NCBI GenBank assembly: GCA_000444245.1 | Contig: KE605585.1 | Span: 1-23,300 of the forward strand | Origin: Botryllus schlosseri | Lineage: Eukaryota; Chordata; Ascidiacea; Stolidobranchia; Styelidae | Reading direction: 5' to 3' | Length of the DNA stretch: 23,300 bases | Shown: positions 1-9,030 of the stretch, piece after piece | Numbering within the stretch: the first letter of the stretch is position 1 | Layout of the letters: each line of letters begins with the position of its first letter | Made by a program: the position numbers and the translations under genes | The notes under the pieces: model-generated | The model's input: the letters and a program-made list of their open reading frames with translations, nothing else | Database searches by the model: none | Told to the model about the DNA's origin: nothing

Positions 1-152
1 AAAGTGGAGTTATTGCCATCGAAAAATTTGGATTATCAAGAAAACAGTAGTTACGGTTACCAGTTCTTTAATTATTTATTACAGGTGTCGTGTGCCCACC
101 GTAAATACTATTTTATTCAAATTCAAATTTTTCGACGGCAATAACTCCGCTT
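1..152. repeat. Inverted repeat (foldback element), cut by the window start
   Basis: Positions 1-34 and 119-152 are near-perfect reverse complements: both arms read GGAGTTATTGCC, then an ATC/GTC variant, then GAAAAATTTG and a few more bases. About 30 bp pair with two or three mismatches. The 84 bp between the arms are unremarkable. This is the form of a small foldback or MITE. The left arm begins at base 1, so the real end of the element may lie outside the window. No target duplication can be checked. Confidence 0.7.
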
Positions 153-360
153 CCACTGGCTGGAATTGAACCAAATTTGGTGAGGATCGTTTCTATAGAC
201 AGCCTAACACTTTCATGGGGCGAACAGAAAATTTTCAAATTTTTTATCATTTATTTTCTTATAATAAATAGAAACTTTCTTCTCCTGTAGCAAAGCAGTT
301 ACTGGCTGGAATTGAACCAAATTTTGTGTGTAGGCTTAAATTAGGTAACCTAACAATTTT
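153..360 (+). repeat. Direct repeat pair, about 60 bp each
   Basis: The block starting ACTGGCTGGAATTGAACCAA at 155 recurs at 300. The two copies stay similar for about 55 bp, including a CCTAACA-containing tail (about 204 and 347). About 85 bp of AT-rich sequence separate them. The first copy abuts the right arm of the inverted repeat at 119-152, so both may belong to one composite element. No coding potential is seen. Confidence 0.6.
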
Positions 361-890
361 ATCAAGTAGCCGGTACGATTTGAGAAAAAAGGTCATTTTT
401 GAAGAGCCCTAATGTACAGTGTACACTGTACGAGTGTACGACGTACGTACATTGCTACGTGGTTCTAGTTGCACATTTAAAAATGGTTGCCGAGCAACTG
501 GGAAACGCGTGTCGTCGTCTGGCGTGAACCGTGATCCCGGCGTTCTGTCGTGCGATGTTCTTGTAGCCATCGCTAAGCGGTCGGCTCTATTTCGCGTTTT
601 TCCGAGTGCAATTACCTGCCACCCACTCGTGTTTTCGGACAGGGAATCGGATTGTTTATCGCGATCTGCGGTCGACCGCAGCATCGCGCCGCTGTAAAGT
701 CGACCGCAGATAAGCGTTTCGGTGTAGTGTTTACGGTGTCAACACAGCGAGACGCCCCGGGGCCGAGTTTTGCGTATTGCCGATGCCCGCGCGCGATTAC
801 GGCGCCCATAAACACATCGCTGTAATCTGGCCCGATAATGCGGCGAACTCCGTGATCGTCCGGATTTCGGATCGTGATTCATTTCGGGAG
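361..890. other. Non-coding stretch with an 18-bp palindrome and CpG-rich sequence
   Basis: No supported gene. Positions 414-431 form a perfect 18-bp palindrome (GTACAGTGTACACTGTAC), inside a wider imperfect hairpin closed by AATGTAC and GTACATT. From about 480 to 890 the sequence is less AT-rich and contains many CpGs, unlike its flanks. Short open frames exist on both strands but overlap each other and resemble nothing known. It could be regulatory sequence or an untranslated exon; the sequence does not decide. Confidence 0.35.
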
Positions 891-1286
891 CAGACTTGGA
901 AAACTCGACAATTTTAGTCGTTTTATTCAACTAATTAGTGCGAAATGCTGGTAAGCAATTTGTGAAGTTTTTCTTTGCTCTAATTCTAGTGTAATTTGTG
1001 AAATGCTTTATGCTCTAACTGTAATTCTAGTCTAATTCCGCGTTTCCCTGATAATGCTCCAGGAGAACTATATATTGCAAAACGAGCCAAGCTTGCTGTA
1101 CCGACATTTCATAACTTCTTGCTAGTGGGAGGGAATTATGATTTGAAATGGGCTGAACTTTATGATATTTCAATGTGTTTGCGAATTCGATAATTCTAAT
1201 TCTAATCTTAATTTGAAGGAAACTGCGTGACTATCATTCTAGATCTAGTATAATTTGGAAAAACTCAAAGATCTCTAGCAACGTTC
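891..1286 (+). repeat. R1 repeat, copy A (MITE-like)
   Basis: Begins CAGACTTGG and then carries the R1 landmarks in order: GACTAATTAG-like leader, CTAATTCTAGT...AATTTGTGAA blocks, the core AAACGAGCCAAGCTTGCTGTA (about 1080-1100), and the tail GAATTCGATAATTCTAATTCTAA followed by AATTTGGAAAAA. The same landmarks in the same order occur at 14247-14614 and 17458-17935, and reversed at 21592-21960 and 22612-22922. The 3' terminal repeat is degraded here. Non-coding, so a non-autonomous DNA transposon is the likeliest class (inference). Confidence 0.75.
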
Positions 1287-1289
1287 TCA

Positions 1290-2490
1290 AAAACCGGAAT
1301 AATTTTTCGCGTCACAGGGTATCTCCTTGTTTTCTGCCAAATTTCCTCTCTCACTTGGCATCGTGATGCTGTTCACATCCAAGGAATTTTTAGATATGTC
1401 AAGTATACTCAAAAATAGTGGTGTAACACAAAACGTTTGCAGGGCAGAACCCGCTGCTGGGCTTTTGCGAACGCGCACCTCTGAATTATCAGGGTCGCGT
1501 TCCGAACACGAACCCGAACCCGAACAGGTTTATATATTCCGATTCGGCTTTTACAGTGTGGCACAGTGTCAATATTCGGATTCAGAAATCTCCCAAACGG
1601 CTCGCTCTGCAACTAAACTAACGCGTGATTTGGAGTTATATGATGTGGCCTAAAAGTTTTCATGTACGACGGGACGGAACATAGACTGGTAATTGCAATT
1701 AGGAAATAAATATTGAACAATGAAGGTGATACGAAGTCTGGGTCTATACGCGGAAAAACGTTTGCGTTTCGGATCGGCCCTCATTACATTTTTAACCGCC
1801 GCATTACGTTAATAGCAATGTATTATTCAACAAGCCGCTTGACACAGAGCAATTGAAACTGCTTTAGCATTTTTAATGACCGCTTTACCATCAGCTCGCA
1901 ATTACGAATCGACGAGATATGCCATGTCGTTTTGATCCATCTCTCTCCGTAAGTGTTCGGCTGTAATAGTCGCCGTATCGGGCGGGCCGTAAAGTGGCGT
2001 AATGATTTATTTGGTCAATGGAGTCTGAGTTATCCTCTCAAAGACGGAATTTGTTATACGAGATTAGAAAGAGGTCAATTACGATATTTTGCGCGGCGCG
2101 CTAATCCGATTACGGCCGATGGATTCCGTAAATCTTAATCTGCAGACGAAAGGCGATTCGCTTTGGCGTTGCGCGTTTGGTTGTTTATTTTGAAACCGAG
2201 CGAGTTTGGCGATAAGGACGGCCTCAATCGGATTAGCTTTCATGCGAGCTGTGTACGGTAGCGGGCACGGTCGTTGTGTTTAACGCCTTTCCGTTTAAAA
2301 AAGAGCGTTTCGTGCATAAATCGTGATGTTACCACGCGTGGATTATATCTCTCGTGCGTTGTCGTTTCGTGTTGATATCATCGAGCCATTGTAGCGTGGT
2401 CGTGAGTTGGTTTTGAGGCGGTAAAGTTAACAAGGTTTATGGGAAAGCAATCGATCATGGTGTTGACCGCACGCGTGATTGCAATATGCG
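1290..2490. other. No gene recognised
   Basis: About 1.2 kb without a supported gene. A short (CGAACC)n-like run lies at 1502-1526. The 1950-2450 part is relatively CpG-rich and free of the repeat families seen elsewhere. It may contain upstream exons or regulatory sequence of the gene whose last exons are at 3201 and 3740, but no exon joins that gene in the right phase. Confidence 0.3.
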
Positions 2491-2492
2491 CG

Positions 2493-3029
2493 TTAGGAAA
2501 CTGAGGTGTGAAAAATGGGTGGGGAATGGGTGTATTTATGAGATGTCCATAAATGAGTGGAGTGTAAACAGGTGCACGACGCTTTCAGGTGCAAAACTGT
2601 GCGTCCGCACCCATCCAATGGGTGGATATGAATCAAATACCAATCTTTAACGAGATGTATCCCGATCCCGATGTTGTAAGTGTGTCCTGTTTTGGTGTAA
2701 TACCTTTCAAGGGTGGTATCTCTCAGATATATTTCCGTGAGAAATGGTGTATTCAGTCCAGTTTCGGCGTAGTCAAAAGAACAAAACCATTCAACATGAT
2801 CTTCACACAAAACAAAAATATTGTCATGAAAATTTACTGGAAATCGGCGTGCGGTCTGCTGTATGAGACGGTGGTGCGTCTTATTGTCCGTCGAACCTCT
2901 GAGACTGGCCAGTGAATCCCTGGGGTTCGTTTGAGCCCGGATAAGAATCACTGCAATGGAGCAATCCGTGATTTCCATCGCAATTCCAAGCTGCTCAGCG
3001 CTGATCTGACAATGTCCGCCGCAAATCAT
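2493..3029 (-). CDS. Long open frame of unknown status (178 codons)
   Basis: An uninterrupted frame of 178 codons starts with ATG at 3029 on the - strand. The + strand is also open for 108 codons over 2589-2915. The predicted protein (starting MICGGHCQISAEQ) has no motif, signal peptide or membrane segment that I recognise, and composition is not clearly protein-like. A frame this long is uncommon by chance in AT-rich DNA but not rare enough to prove a gene. On the + strand, a CTTTCAG acceptor before 2589 and a GTAAGT donor after 2674 could bound an 86-nt exon instead. Treat as hypothetical; it may be a decayed transposon ORF. Confidence 0.15.
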   Translation of the reverse strand: MICGGHCQISAEQLGIAMEITDCSIAVILIRAQTNPRDSLASLRGSTDNKTHHRLIQQTARRFPVNFHDNIFVLCEDHVEWFCSFDYAETGLNTPFLTEIYLRDTTLERYYTKTGHTYNIGIGIHLVKDWYLIHIHPLDGCGRTVLHLKASCTCLHSTHLWTSHKYTHSPPIFHTSVS

Positions 3030-3200
3030 TTCAAATCAGTGTACGGTGGGCGTTGTCGGGGCGCGAATTCTCGCCCCACCCTTCCGGATTCAAGAAGTAT
3101 CATTTTAGGACGCGATTTTTACAAGATTTTATAACGCCGCTGTGATTTTGGAAGATCTCTTTATAAAATATCGCTAGATCAGTTCGTTTTCGTTTTTCAG

Positions 3201-3295
3201 GTCTTGTCGCCATACTGACACACTCCACCGATAAGTCCACTCTGTCCCAGAATCAGATCAACGCCATGTCCGCCGCGGAAAGCATCGGAATTCAG
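3201..3295 (+). CDS. Penultimate coding exon of an unidentified gene
   Basis: A 95-nt exon is bounded by a strong acceptor (CGTTTTTCAG ending at 3200) and the donor GTAATG at 3296. Only one frame is open: two bases complete a codon from an upstream exon, followed by 31 codons reading LVAILTHSTDKSTL... and ending in SIGIQ. It joins in phase 0 to the terminal exon at 3740. The hydrophobic strand LVAIL, a polar loop and the helix-like AMSAAESIGIQVYS suggest an alpha/beta fold (inference); the pattern AESIGIQVYSASQF resembles the ends of Rossmann-like or BRCT-like units, which is too weak to name a family. Upstream exons were not found and may precede the window. Confidence 0.6.
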
Positions 3296-3309
3296 GTAAT
3301 GGGGGCCTT

Positions 3310-3566
3310 CAGCCAAAGTTCGACAATTAGGATAGTTCAAGTTATTTAATTAGACTAATTAAATCGCAATTTCCGTAATTCTAATCTAATTTGTGAAAGG
3401 TTTCTGGTTTTCGTGAATTTCTTTATGATTGAGGAGAAGTTAATTCAATTTCCTCATGTTTACGAATTCAACGATTCTAATTCTGGTGTAATTTGGAAAA
3501 AATGTGTAGCTAAACTTCGAATTCGGATCGAATTTCGAAAAGCTGAAAAATTTCCTGCTCGAGCCT
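3310..3566 (+). repeat. R1 repeat, internally shortened copy in an intron
   Basis: Starts CAGCCAAAGTTCGACAATTAG, continues with TTAGACTAATTAAATCGCAA, CTAATCTAATTTGTGAAAGG, then GAATTCAACGATTCTAATTCTGG, AATTTGGAAAAAATGTGTAGC and AAGCTGAAAAATTTC. The central AACGAGCCAAGCTTGCTGTA block is missing. The copy lies wholly inside the intron between the exons ending at 3295 and starting at 3740. Confidence 0.7.
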
Positions 3567-3739
3567 TGCGTATTTTAGCATTCCCGTAAACGTGCAAGCG
3601 ACCAGATAACTTGTTTCGGGAATCCGGCATGTGAAGCGTGTTGATTTCTGCCAATTGAGGCCGATCTGATGCCCATGGCCGCGCGCGCGCTTTGCGCCAG
3701 TATCGATCGTTCGCCGCAAACCGTGCGCTTCCGTTTCAG

Positions 3740-3802
3740 GTTTACAGCGCGTCGCAGTTCAGCAAGCTTTGGAAGAAGACTCCTAACGACAGGAAGAAGT
3801 AG
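3740..3802 (+). CDS. Terminal coding exon of the same unidentified gene
   Basis: After the acceptor CCGTTTCAG (ending 3739) the frame reads VYSASQFSKLWKKTPNDRKK and stops with TAG at 3800-3802. The phase (0) matches the donor of the 3201-3295 exon. The basic tail KKTPNDRKK is typical of a C-terminus exposed to solvent. The AATAAA at 3980-3985 lies 178 nt past the stop, a normal 3' UTR length. The intron between the two exons (3296-3739, 444 nt) carries an R1 repeat. The protein is not recognised; 51 residues are visible. Confidence 0.6.
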   Translation, partial: VYSASQFSKLWKKTPNDRKK

Positions 3803-3979
3803 TCACGCCGAGCACCCTCGTTTACGGGATTGCCAAGCGGATTTCAGCCTGCGTGCTTCTCGTTTGGCCTGTTCGTAACGCTCTGTGTTGAAATTGTGAT
3901 TATTCTTTTGTACCCTGCGGATTGTTCGTATTTTCGCGACGCTCTGCGCAAAGTCGAAATCCAGTGCCTTACTCGTGTA

Positions 3980-3985
3980 AATAAA
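3980..3985 (+). terminator. Polyadenylation signal AATAAA
   Basis: AATAAA lies 178 nt after the TAG at 3800-3802 and is followed within 20-40 nt by a T/GT-rich stretch (TGTTTGTTTTCTTTGGGTG). This fits the cleavage site of the upstream gene, probably near 4000. The hexamer alone is common in AT-rich DNA, so its position is the main support. Confidence 0.45.
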
Positions 3986-4121
3986 TTGCCGGGACGTGAA
4001 CATGTTTGTTTTCTTTGGGTGCATCGAACAGCAGTACGGAGGGTGTAGTATTTCGGAAAACGACAACTGCAACAATTTCAGTTTTTTCCTAATTGGATTT
4101 AAATTTGATTTAGAAAAGATT

Positions 4122-4268
4122 CTAGGAGGTACAGAACTTCAGTATACAATTGGATAATATATTCATATTGAAATGAACCCGAATATTTCTCGGCTGACAT
4201 TCGTCAGGTGTAATCGTCAGCAACTAGTAGGGAATTGGAAAGAACATTGTATATCAACAATTGTATCA
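4122..4268 (+). repeat. R3 repeat, copy 1 (foldback type)
   Basis: The landmarks are GGAGGTACAGAACTTC, ATATTGAAATGAACCCGAAT, ATTTCTCGGCTGACATTCGTC, GGTGTAATCGTCAGCAACTA and GAATTGGAAAG, ending near ACAATTGTATC. The same order recurs reversed at 16490-16622 and, rearranged as a palindrome, at 10235-10441. The left GTATACAATTGGAT and right CAACAATTGTATC suggest short inverted ends. No coding potential is seen. Confidence 0.7.
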
Positions 4269-4363
4269 TTATGACGTCACTGGCATGGAATTTCAAATGA
4301 TCGGGGCGAAGAGGGCGCTTAAGCTCAATGTACTACTAATTTTAGATGGTGCACGAAGTATAC

Positions 4364-4530
4364 TCGATTTCTTTTTGCTAAATTAAGTTAGAATTAGACT
4401 AATAGTTGCAGTGTTTCTTCCGAATTAAATTGCAATTATAGCAACAGTTTTTCTCAAATTAAACTAGAATCATACCTACATTGGTTTTTGCAAATTAGAT
4501 AAAAATTAGAATCACTGAATTCGCAAAAGA
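4364..4530 (-). repeat. R1 repeat, 3'-half fragment, reversed
   Basis: On the - strand this reads GCGAATTCAGTGATTCTAAT, then several AATTTGCAAAAA / AATTTGAGAAAAAC units each followed by a GCTATAATT-like block. These are the tandem units of the R1 tail. The R1 core and the CAG end are absent, so this is a fragment. Confidence 0.6.
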
Positions 4531-4539
4531 TACGCAGCA

Positions 4540-6110
4540 AAAATTAATCAGGCTCTTATCAAATCTTCGTTCATTTTCATTTAGCCCATTTTCCGGTTTG
4601 AAAATGTTCTGTAGCCCATCTCTTATCCTAGAGTCATAGTCCTGTTCAATGTGCGTTGATCGCCGGCGTTGATATGCATATTTCTCTCAAATATGCGCAC
4701 TTTTCTTTTACTAATCATATTTAAATGTAGTCCTCTAGGCACACAAAAATTTTCAAATTGAATAAATCTACAACAAATTAATTTGGGCCCAGTTGAGCTC
4801 CCCCAAATGGTGGTTTGGGCTGCGGCAGTTACGGCCCTGGCAGATCGTATAGCTATTGTGTACATTATGGCCGTCCGCTGTTCCACTCGCGCCACAAAAC
4901 CCAAGGATCTAATCCCCACTGTGGGATTGGGGTTTTAGTTCCACTATGGTGGGGAATAATATAACCATTCTGGACCGGCTTCATACAATTCTTTGGTGAA
5001 TGGGATAGACCTACTGCTGAGAAGTGGAGAATGCATTTTTTTAATATGCAAGCTCGTGTACACTGCACAAAGTAGGCCTATGTCTTGTACCTATTGAAGT
5101 TGCGTTGCCAGAACCTTCAATTCATGTGACTTACATTATGTACAATGATTTCAAATCGACTCCAGAGATTAATGCACTGCGCTAAATCCTCAATCCATTA
5201 CGATTCGTTCTGGTGGTGCCGTATACTTCCACAGAAAGTTAATAATAATTGGTGATATATTGCAATTTGAACATAACAAATATGACTAAACTTTCACTAA
5301 TTCTACAATTTCCCAAATAGCTCTGTGGCTCACCTCAAAATGCTCCTGTGACTCGCCAGTTGGCCATGGCCCACTGTTTTAGAACTCCTGTGCTACCCTG
5401 ATGCATGAAGCTTCTAGGCAGAATGCGAAATGCAGCCAAAGGCATCGCAGCGTTTGTCATGGTCAATTCCATCGAAACTGTCTCGGGACCTAATTAGATT
5501 TGACAATTCACAGTTGGTAGGCCTAAACCTCAAATCCGCTGCTGCATAACGTCCGATACCTGAGGTGGTTAGCATAACGGAGTAGGCCTATACTTCTGCA
5601 TTTTCGGAGTACTCAAGTTGGATTTGAATATTTTCACCACATATAGGCGGTTATGATTAGATTACTATGATCAGATCAGTTTTTAGGCAAAAGTAAATTA
5701 ATTAATTCTCACTTGAAAATCTATATTGCATCCATATCATTAGCCGGTGTGAATGCCGTACAAACTTCACTGAAAAATATACCACGTCCTATTTGTACCC
5801 GAATTTAAATTTTCGACGTTATTCCTTCTTGAGTGGGCCAACCAACGACGTTTATTACTACGGCCACTTCTCGTGAACAGAAATCAGCCGGGAATAGGGG
5901 ACAGCTATAATTTCAAAGCGAAATTATGTTTCGAATTTAAGCTCAATCTCGCATGCACCAAAACTAGGTCAGGCGGTGGAGATGAATTCGTTACAATCTT
6001 ATGTGGAAATTGAAAACGATCATAAAGGCAATTTCCAACTGTATAGTTTGGCACGAATCCTAAACAGACATGCTTTGAGAGAACAGAACATATTGTTGTT
6101 TCTGAATCCG
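4540..6110. other. Intergenic, no gene; TAGGCCTA palindromes
   Basis: No supported coding sequence. Three exact copies of the 8-bp palindrome TAGGCCTA occur at 5073-5080, 5518-5525 and 5583-5590. Around 5310-5400 a run with TTTCCCAAATAGCTCTGTGGCTC and CCTGTGACTCGCCAG resembles the subterminal part of hAT-type elements, but no partner end was found. Frames at 4623-4919 and 4865-5068 (- strand) are short and resemble nothing. Confidence 0.35.
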
Positions 6111-6180
6111 ATTTGGATTCAAACACGCGGCTCGCGAGATCATTTTGTGCGGCCCGCGTCGGCATTTTGGATTTTGAAGT
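6105..6180 (+). mobile_element. hAT-like transposon end (remnant)
   Basis: TTTGGATTCAAACACGCGGC, then TCGCGAGATCATTTTGTGCG and GCCCGCG, follow the pattern of the hAT termini of many animals (a CAGnGGTCTCAAAC-type tip followed by CGGCCCGCGAGATCATTTTG). The tip itself is eroded. The reverse-oriented end at 7262-7327 could be its partner, giving an element of about 1.2 kb, but the flanking 8 bp do not match, so the pairing is unproven. Confidence 0.4.
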
Positions 6181-7261
6181 ATTTGGCAATATTTAACTGC
6201 AACATAACTGTTTGCATAGTAGGCCGGTTTATATTATTATATTTGAGAACTTAAAATTCGCTCTAAAACTACTCAAAATTCCTGTAACTTCTCATCAAAC
6301 TTCACCATGGCATCACGTTCAAAAGTTACATTGCTGTGGAAGATCAGCTATTACGTCACATTACCTGTTAATGACGGTAAAGCATGACCCGTTGATGATT
6401 CGTGACTGAAAATTGTGAATTGGACCGGGCGCGACGTTACGTGGAATTGCTGACTGAATAGGTGATACAATATAGATGACTCCGAAATCTGTGACTTGGT
6501 ACAACCACCGACGCAACAAATTATCAAACTGTTTTGGGGAATAATAATAAATCAAAAGGTCGTAGCGTAATTAGCTATCTAAGCAGGTCGGTAAGGCAAC
6601 CATGGGCATTCTGTTGCGCCCTTGATGTATAGTTAGTTATATCATGCGTCGTCTTTGGTCTCTTTATTCATGTTATTATCGCCAATTGACGGTGGCGAGT
6701 TAAGTAACGGTACGCTCAACAGCTGTAACCCCAATGGATTCTTCGGCGATTGGACAGCACATTAATCATTATATTCAAGTTGTTATTGATCTGTTCCAAT
6801 ATTGGAAGGTACCCTAATTCTAATGCTGATTTCATTTGACTTAGGATATGACATGATTGATAGGCTATCTATCAGGAGTATGCCCGAAACCCTAATCAGA
6901 CTGTACTGCGCCATGGCTCTGATATCAGATCAATCTTTGTTAAATTCCAAAATATTCTACGTATAATTTTGGCACGTCAAATGCCCGCTAGTTGCAAAAT
7001 TATAACGCGACAGCTTTTACGATGGCATGATGCATTCGTACTCTGGCATGGTATCTATAATTAATTATTTTGACAAGCTATGTCAAGTACAACAACCAGT
7101 TTATTCAAATACTTAAAACTGTGGTTTTTTCGGACCAGGTGTGAATTCAAAATAGTAAATCACATTTTCACCATGTGCGTGAAATACCAGTCTGCGAGGT
7201 ACTGTCAAATAAGGCCTACTAGGAAATACATTGAACTGAATACCCCTAATATTGGTGTTGC
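6181..7261. other. No gene recognised
   Basis: About 1.1 kb with no supported coding frame. It may be the interior of a decayed hAT-like element bounded by the ends at 6105 and 7327. Short frames at 5976-6254, 6212-6409 and 7080-7319 show no family resemblance. Confidence 0.3.
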
Positions 7262-7327
7262 GGCCCGCGTCGCAGTAAAAAAAACTAGGAATTTGGCCTG
7301 CGAGCACATTTCAGTTTGAGACCTCTG
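7262..7327 (-). mobile_element. hAT-like transposon terminus
   Basis: Read on the - strand it starts CAGAGGTCTCAAACTGAAAT, goes on with GTGCTCGCAGGCC, and reaches GACGCGGGCCGCAAC after an A/T run. The tip CAGAGGTCTCAAACT is the classic hAT terminal motif (family knowledge). The 8 bp outside it are CCCTAGAC at 7328-7335; no matching duplication was found upstream. Confidence 0.55.
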
Positions 7328-7329
7328 CC

Positions 7330-7582
7330 CTAGACGCAGTTGAGGGTGAGAAAATCCCAAATGCTCAAATTCATGTGTCTATCATTATTTCTGTTTCTCA
7401 TTAACAATTTTATCAGATCAATACAACGCAAGATTGCGATGCAATTAAAAGAGAGGAAGGTATCGAAACGATTTGTCTTGGAAATCGGACACCCAACTGG
7501 TCTAGAGGCGATGTAAATAAGACGCATGCACAATGCACATTGCACACCGGGTGAAATGTAACGTAACATAAGATAAAATAAA
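7330..7582. other. Intergenic, nothing recognised
   Basis: The stretch between two hAT-like ends holds one open frame on the - strand (7330-7593, 87 codons) with no recognisable motif. No gene is called. Confidence 0.3.
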
Positions 7583-7660
7583 TCAGGTGTCACTAACGCG
7601 CCGCCCGGGAGATCCTATTTTGCGGCCCCCGGTCTGATTTCAGATTTCGCGAAGTAAAGC
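7583..7660 (+). mobile_element. Second hAT-like transposon terminus
   Basis: Starts CAGGTGTCACTAACGCGCCG, followed by CCCGGGAGATCCTATTTTGC and GGCCCCCGG. This is the same architecture as the ends at 6105 and 7327, in + orientation. No matching reverse end was found downstream up to the promoter at 8790, so this is a solitary remnant. Its internal sequence, if any, would run to about 8000. Confidence 0.5.
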
Positions 7661-8780
7661 ATTTCGAAATGCTGAAATTGATTTCAGTTTGAAATGTTGC
7701 TGTCCTTACAAAATAAGACATTCTCCTTTGCCCAGCATCACCTTTCCTCGCTAGCTGAAAAAGCTTCGGCGATGGAAACATCATTCCGAGGGAGGAGAAT
7801 CGGCTGATATGAATGACCTATGCAAATTGCCTTGGCGCGCAATAGCCCCGACACTGCCAAGACTTAGATGTTAAGAAAACGGCTTAGAGATTTCCCACAA
7901 GTTTAAGCTTTACGAGGAGATAGTCTTTCATAGCAGTATCATGCCTCGCGAGTCCCAATATTGATTCCTTTGTCGCTGAAAAGCCCTCAGCTATCACGCC
8001 CAGCTCATCGATCAAAATAATTTTAATTTCGTTAATAAAACATTACTTCTTGTGTGGTAACTATGCCTGAGCCCCGTGTTAGAGAGCACAATGTTGTAGT
8101 GAAGTAAAGATTAAGAAACGTGATTGCTAAACTTTGCGGCCTATTTTGTCTCGATATTGCGTTCCCGAGATACTTTTTGAGTTGCCGAGCCGTGACGTAA
8201 AAGAACAAGTGACAAAAAAGAGGGGGCTTGTGACGGAAGGTGAGGTCAATTAGTCAGCTCGTGTTCCTGTAATCTCCAGCGCCGACTAGTATTCATCGAA
8301 ATCAATGGTTATTTTTTGGAGCCTCGGTGTATTGCAAGGTCACAATTTATGACACCTAAACACAAAATGAAACAAAATCCACAAATTATCCACGTTGAAC
8401 CGCGGAAAATATATTCCTAACTTTCGATAGATGGGCAAAGTACACTACGATCCCAATCCCTATTCAACTCATCACGGATCCTGATACAAAATCATTACAT
8501 CCGCGCCAATCTCCGCGCACATCTGTGCGACGTGCCCGACTTTGATGACCTGACACGGTATAAGCCCTTCGCGGTTATTTTCAATAAGGCAATGCATGCT
8601 AGCGTGCGTGAATCAAAATATTTTAGTGAAAGAACCAGGGTGAAAACAGTCGCGGCGTATTTTTGTGAGTTGTAACGTATGTCACGGGTTTTGAGGTCGC
8701 CAGCGGTGTCACACAGGGATACCTAGTTCTAGATATGGGTGCTAGAATGAAGCAAATAGCACCTAGCCGCGTTTTTCCCC
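7661..8780. other. Intergenic, upstream of the Groucho promoter
   Basis: No supported gene. The frame around 7690-7780 reads in part FAQHHLSSLAEKA, faintly like hAT transposases next to the terminus at 7583, but it is soon interrupted and the match is weak. 8100-8780 is unique-looking sequence that could hold distal control elements of the Groucho gene. Confidence 0.3.
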
Positions 8781-8792
8781 CAACGCGCCCGG

Positions 8793-9030
8793 CAGCTGAT
8801 CAGCGAGAGAGCGATGGAAGGCAGCCATTGGCTGTGAAGATCTGCGGTGTGGAGGCTGTCGAGAGCTAAATGACGTCAGACTAACGTCGCGTCAGAGCTT
8901 ATCGGCAGCGCTCGTAAGTCTGAGTCGCTTTTGACTTATTTTTGCGTTTTCTAACGCTTCAACAAGTGCTGGTCTGGTATGAGGATAAAATATAAGCCGA
9001 GTTTAACTCAGAATACGTTTGCGAGCAGTC
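8793..9030 (+). promoter_or_regulatory. Candidate promoter of the Groucho/TLE gene
   Basis: In order: an inverted CCAAT box (CCATTGG, 8825-8831), a consensus CRE TGACGTCA at 8871-8878, and an A/T-rich TATA-like ATAAAATATAAG at 8985-8996, with initiator-like CTCAGA (about 9008) and GCAGTC (about 9025) downstream. The region is CpG-richer than its surroundings and free of the repeat families. Transcription would start near 9010-9030, giving a leader of about 590 nt before the ATG at 9609 if no intron intervenes. The elements are seen; their use is inferred. Confidence 0.5.

Noticed and set aside
1441-1526. Possible exon between TTTGCAG and the GTTTAT after a CGAACC run
   Set aside because: The donor is poor, the Glu-Pro run comes from a simple repeat, and no compatible neighbour exon was found.
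5560-5590. tRNA-like GTGGTTAGCATA
   Set aside because: No B box (GGTTCGA) follows within 60 nt and acceptor stems do not pair.
7690-7790. Weak resemblance to hAT transposase (FAQHHLSSLAEKA)
   Set aside because: Only a few residues agree, the frame closes quickly and no other transposase block follows.
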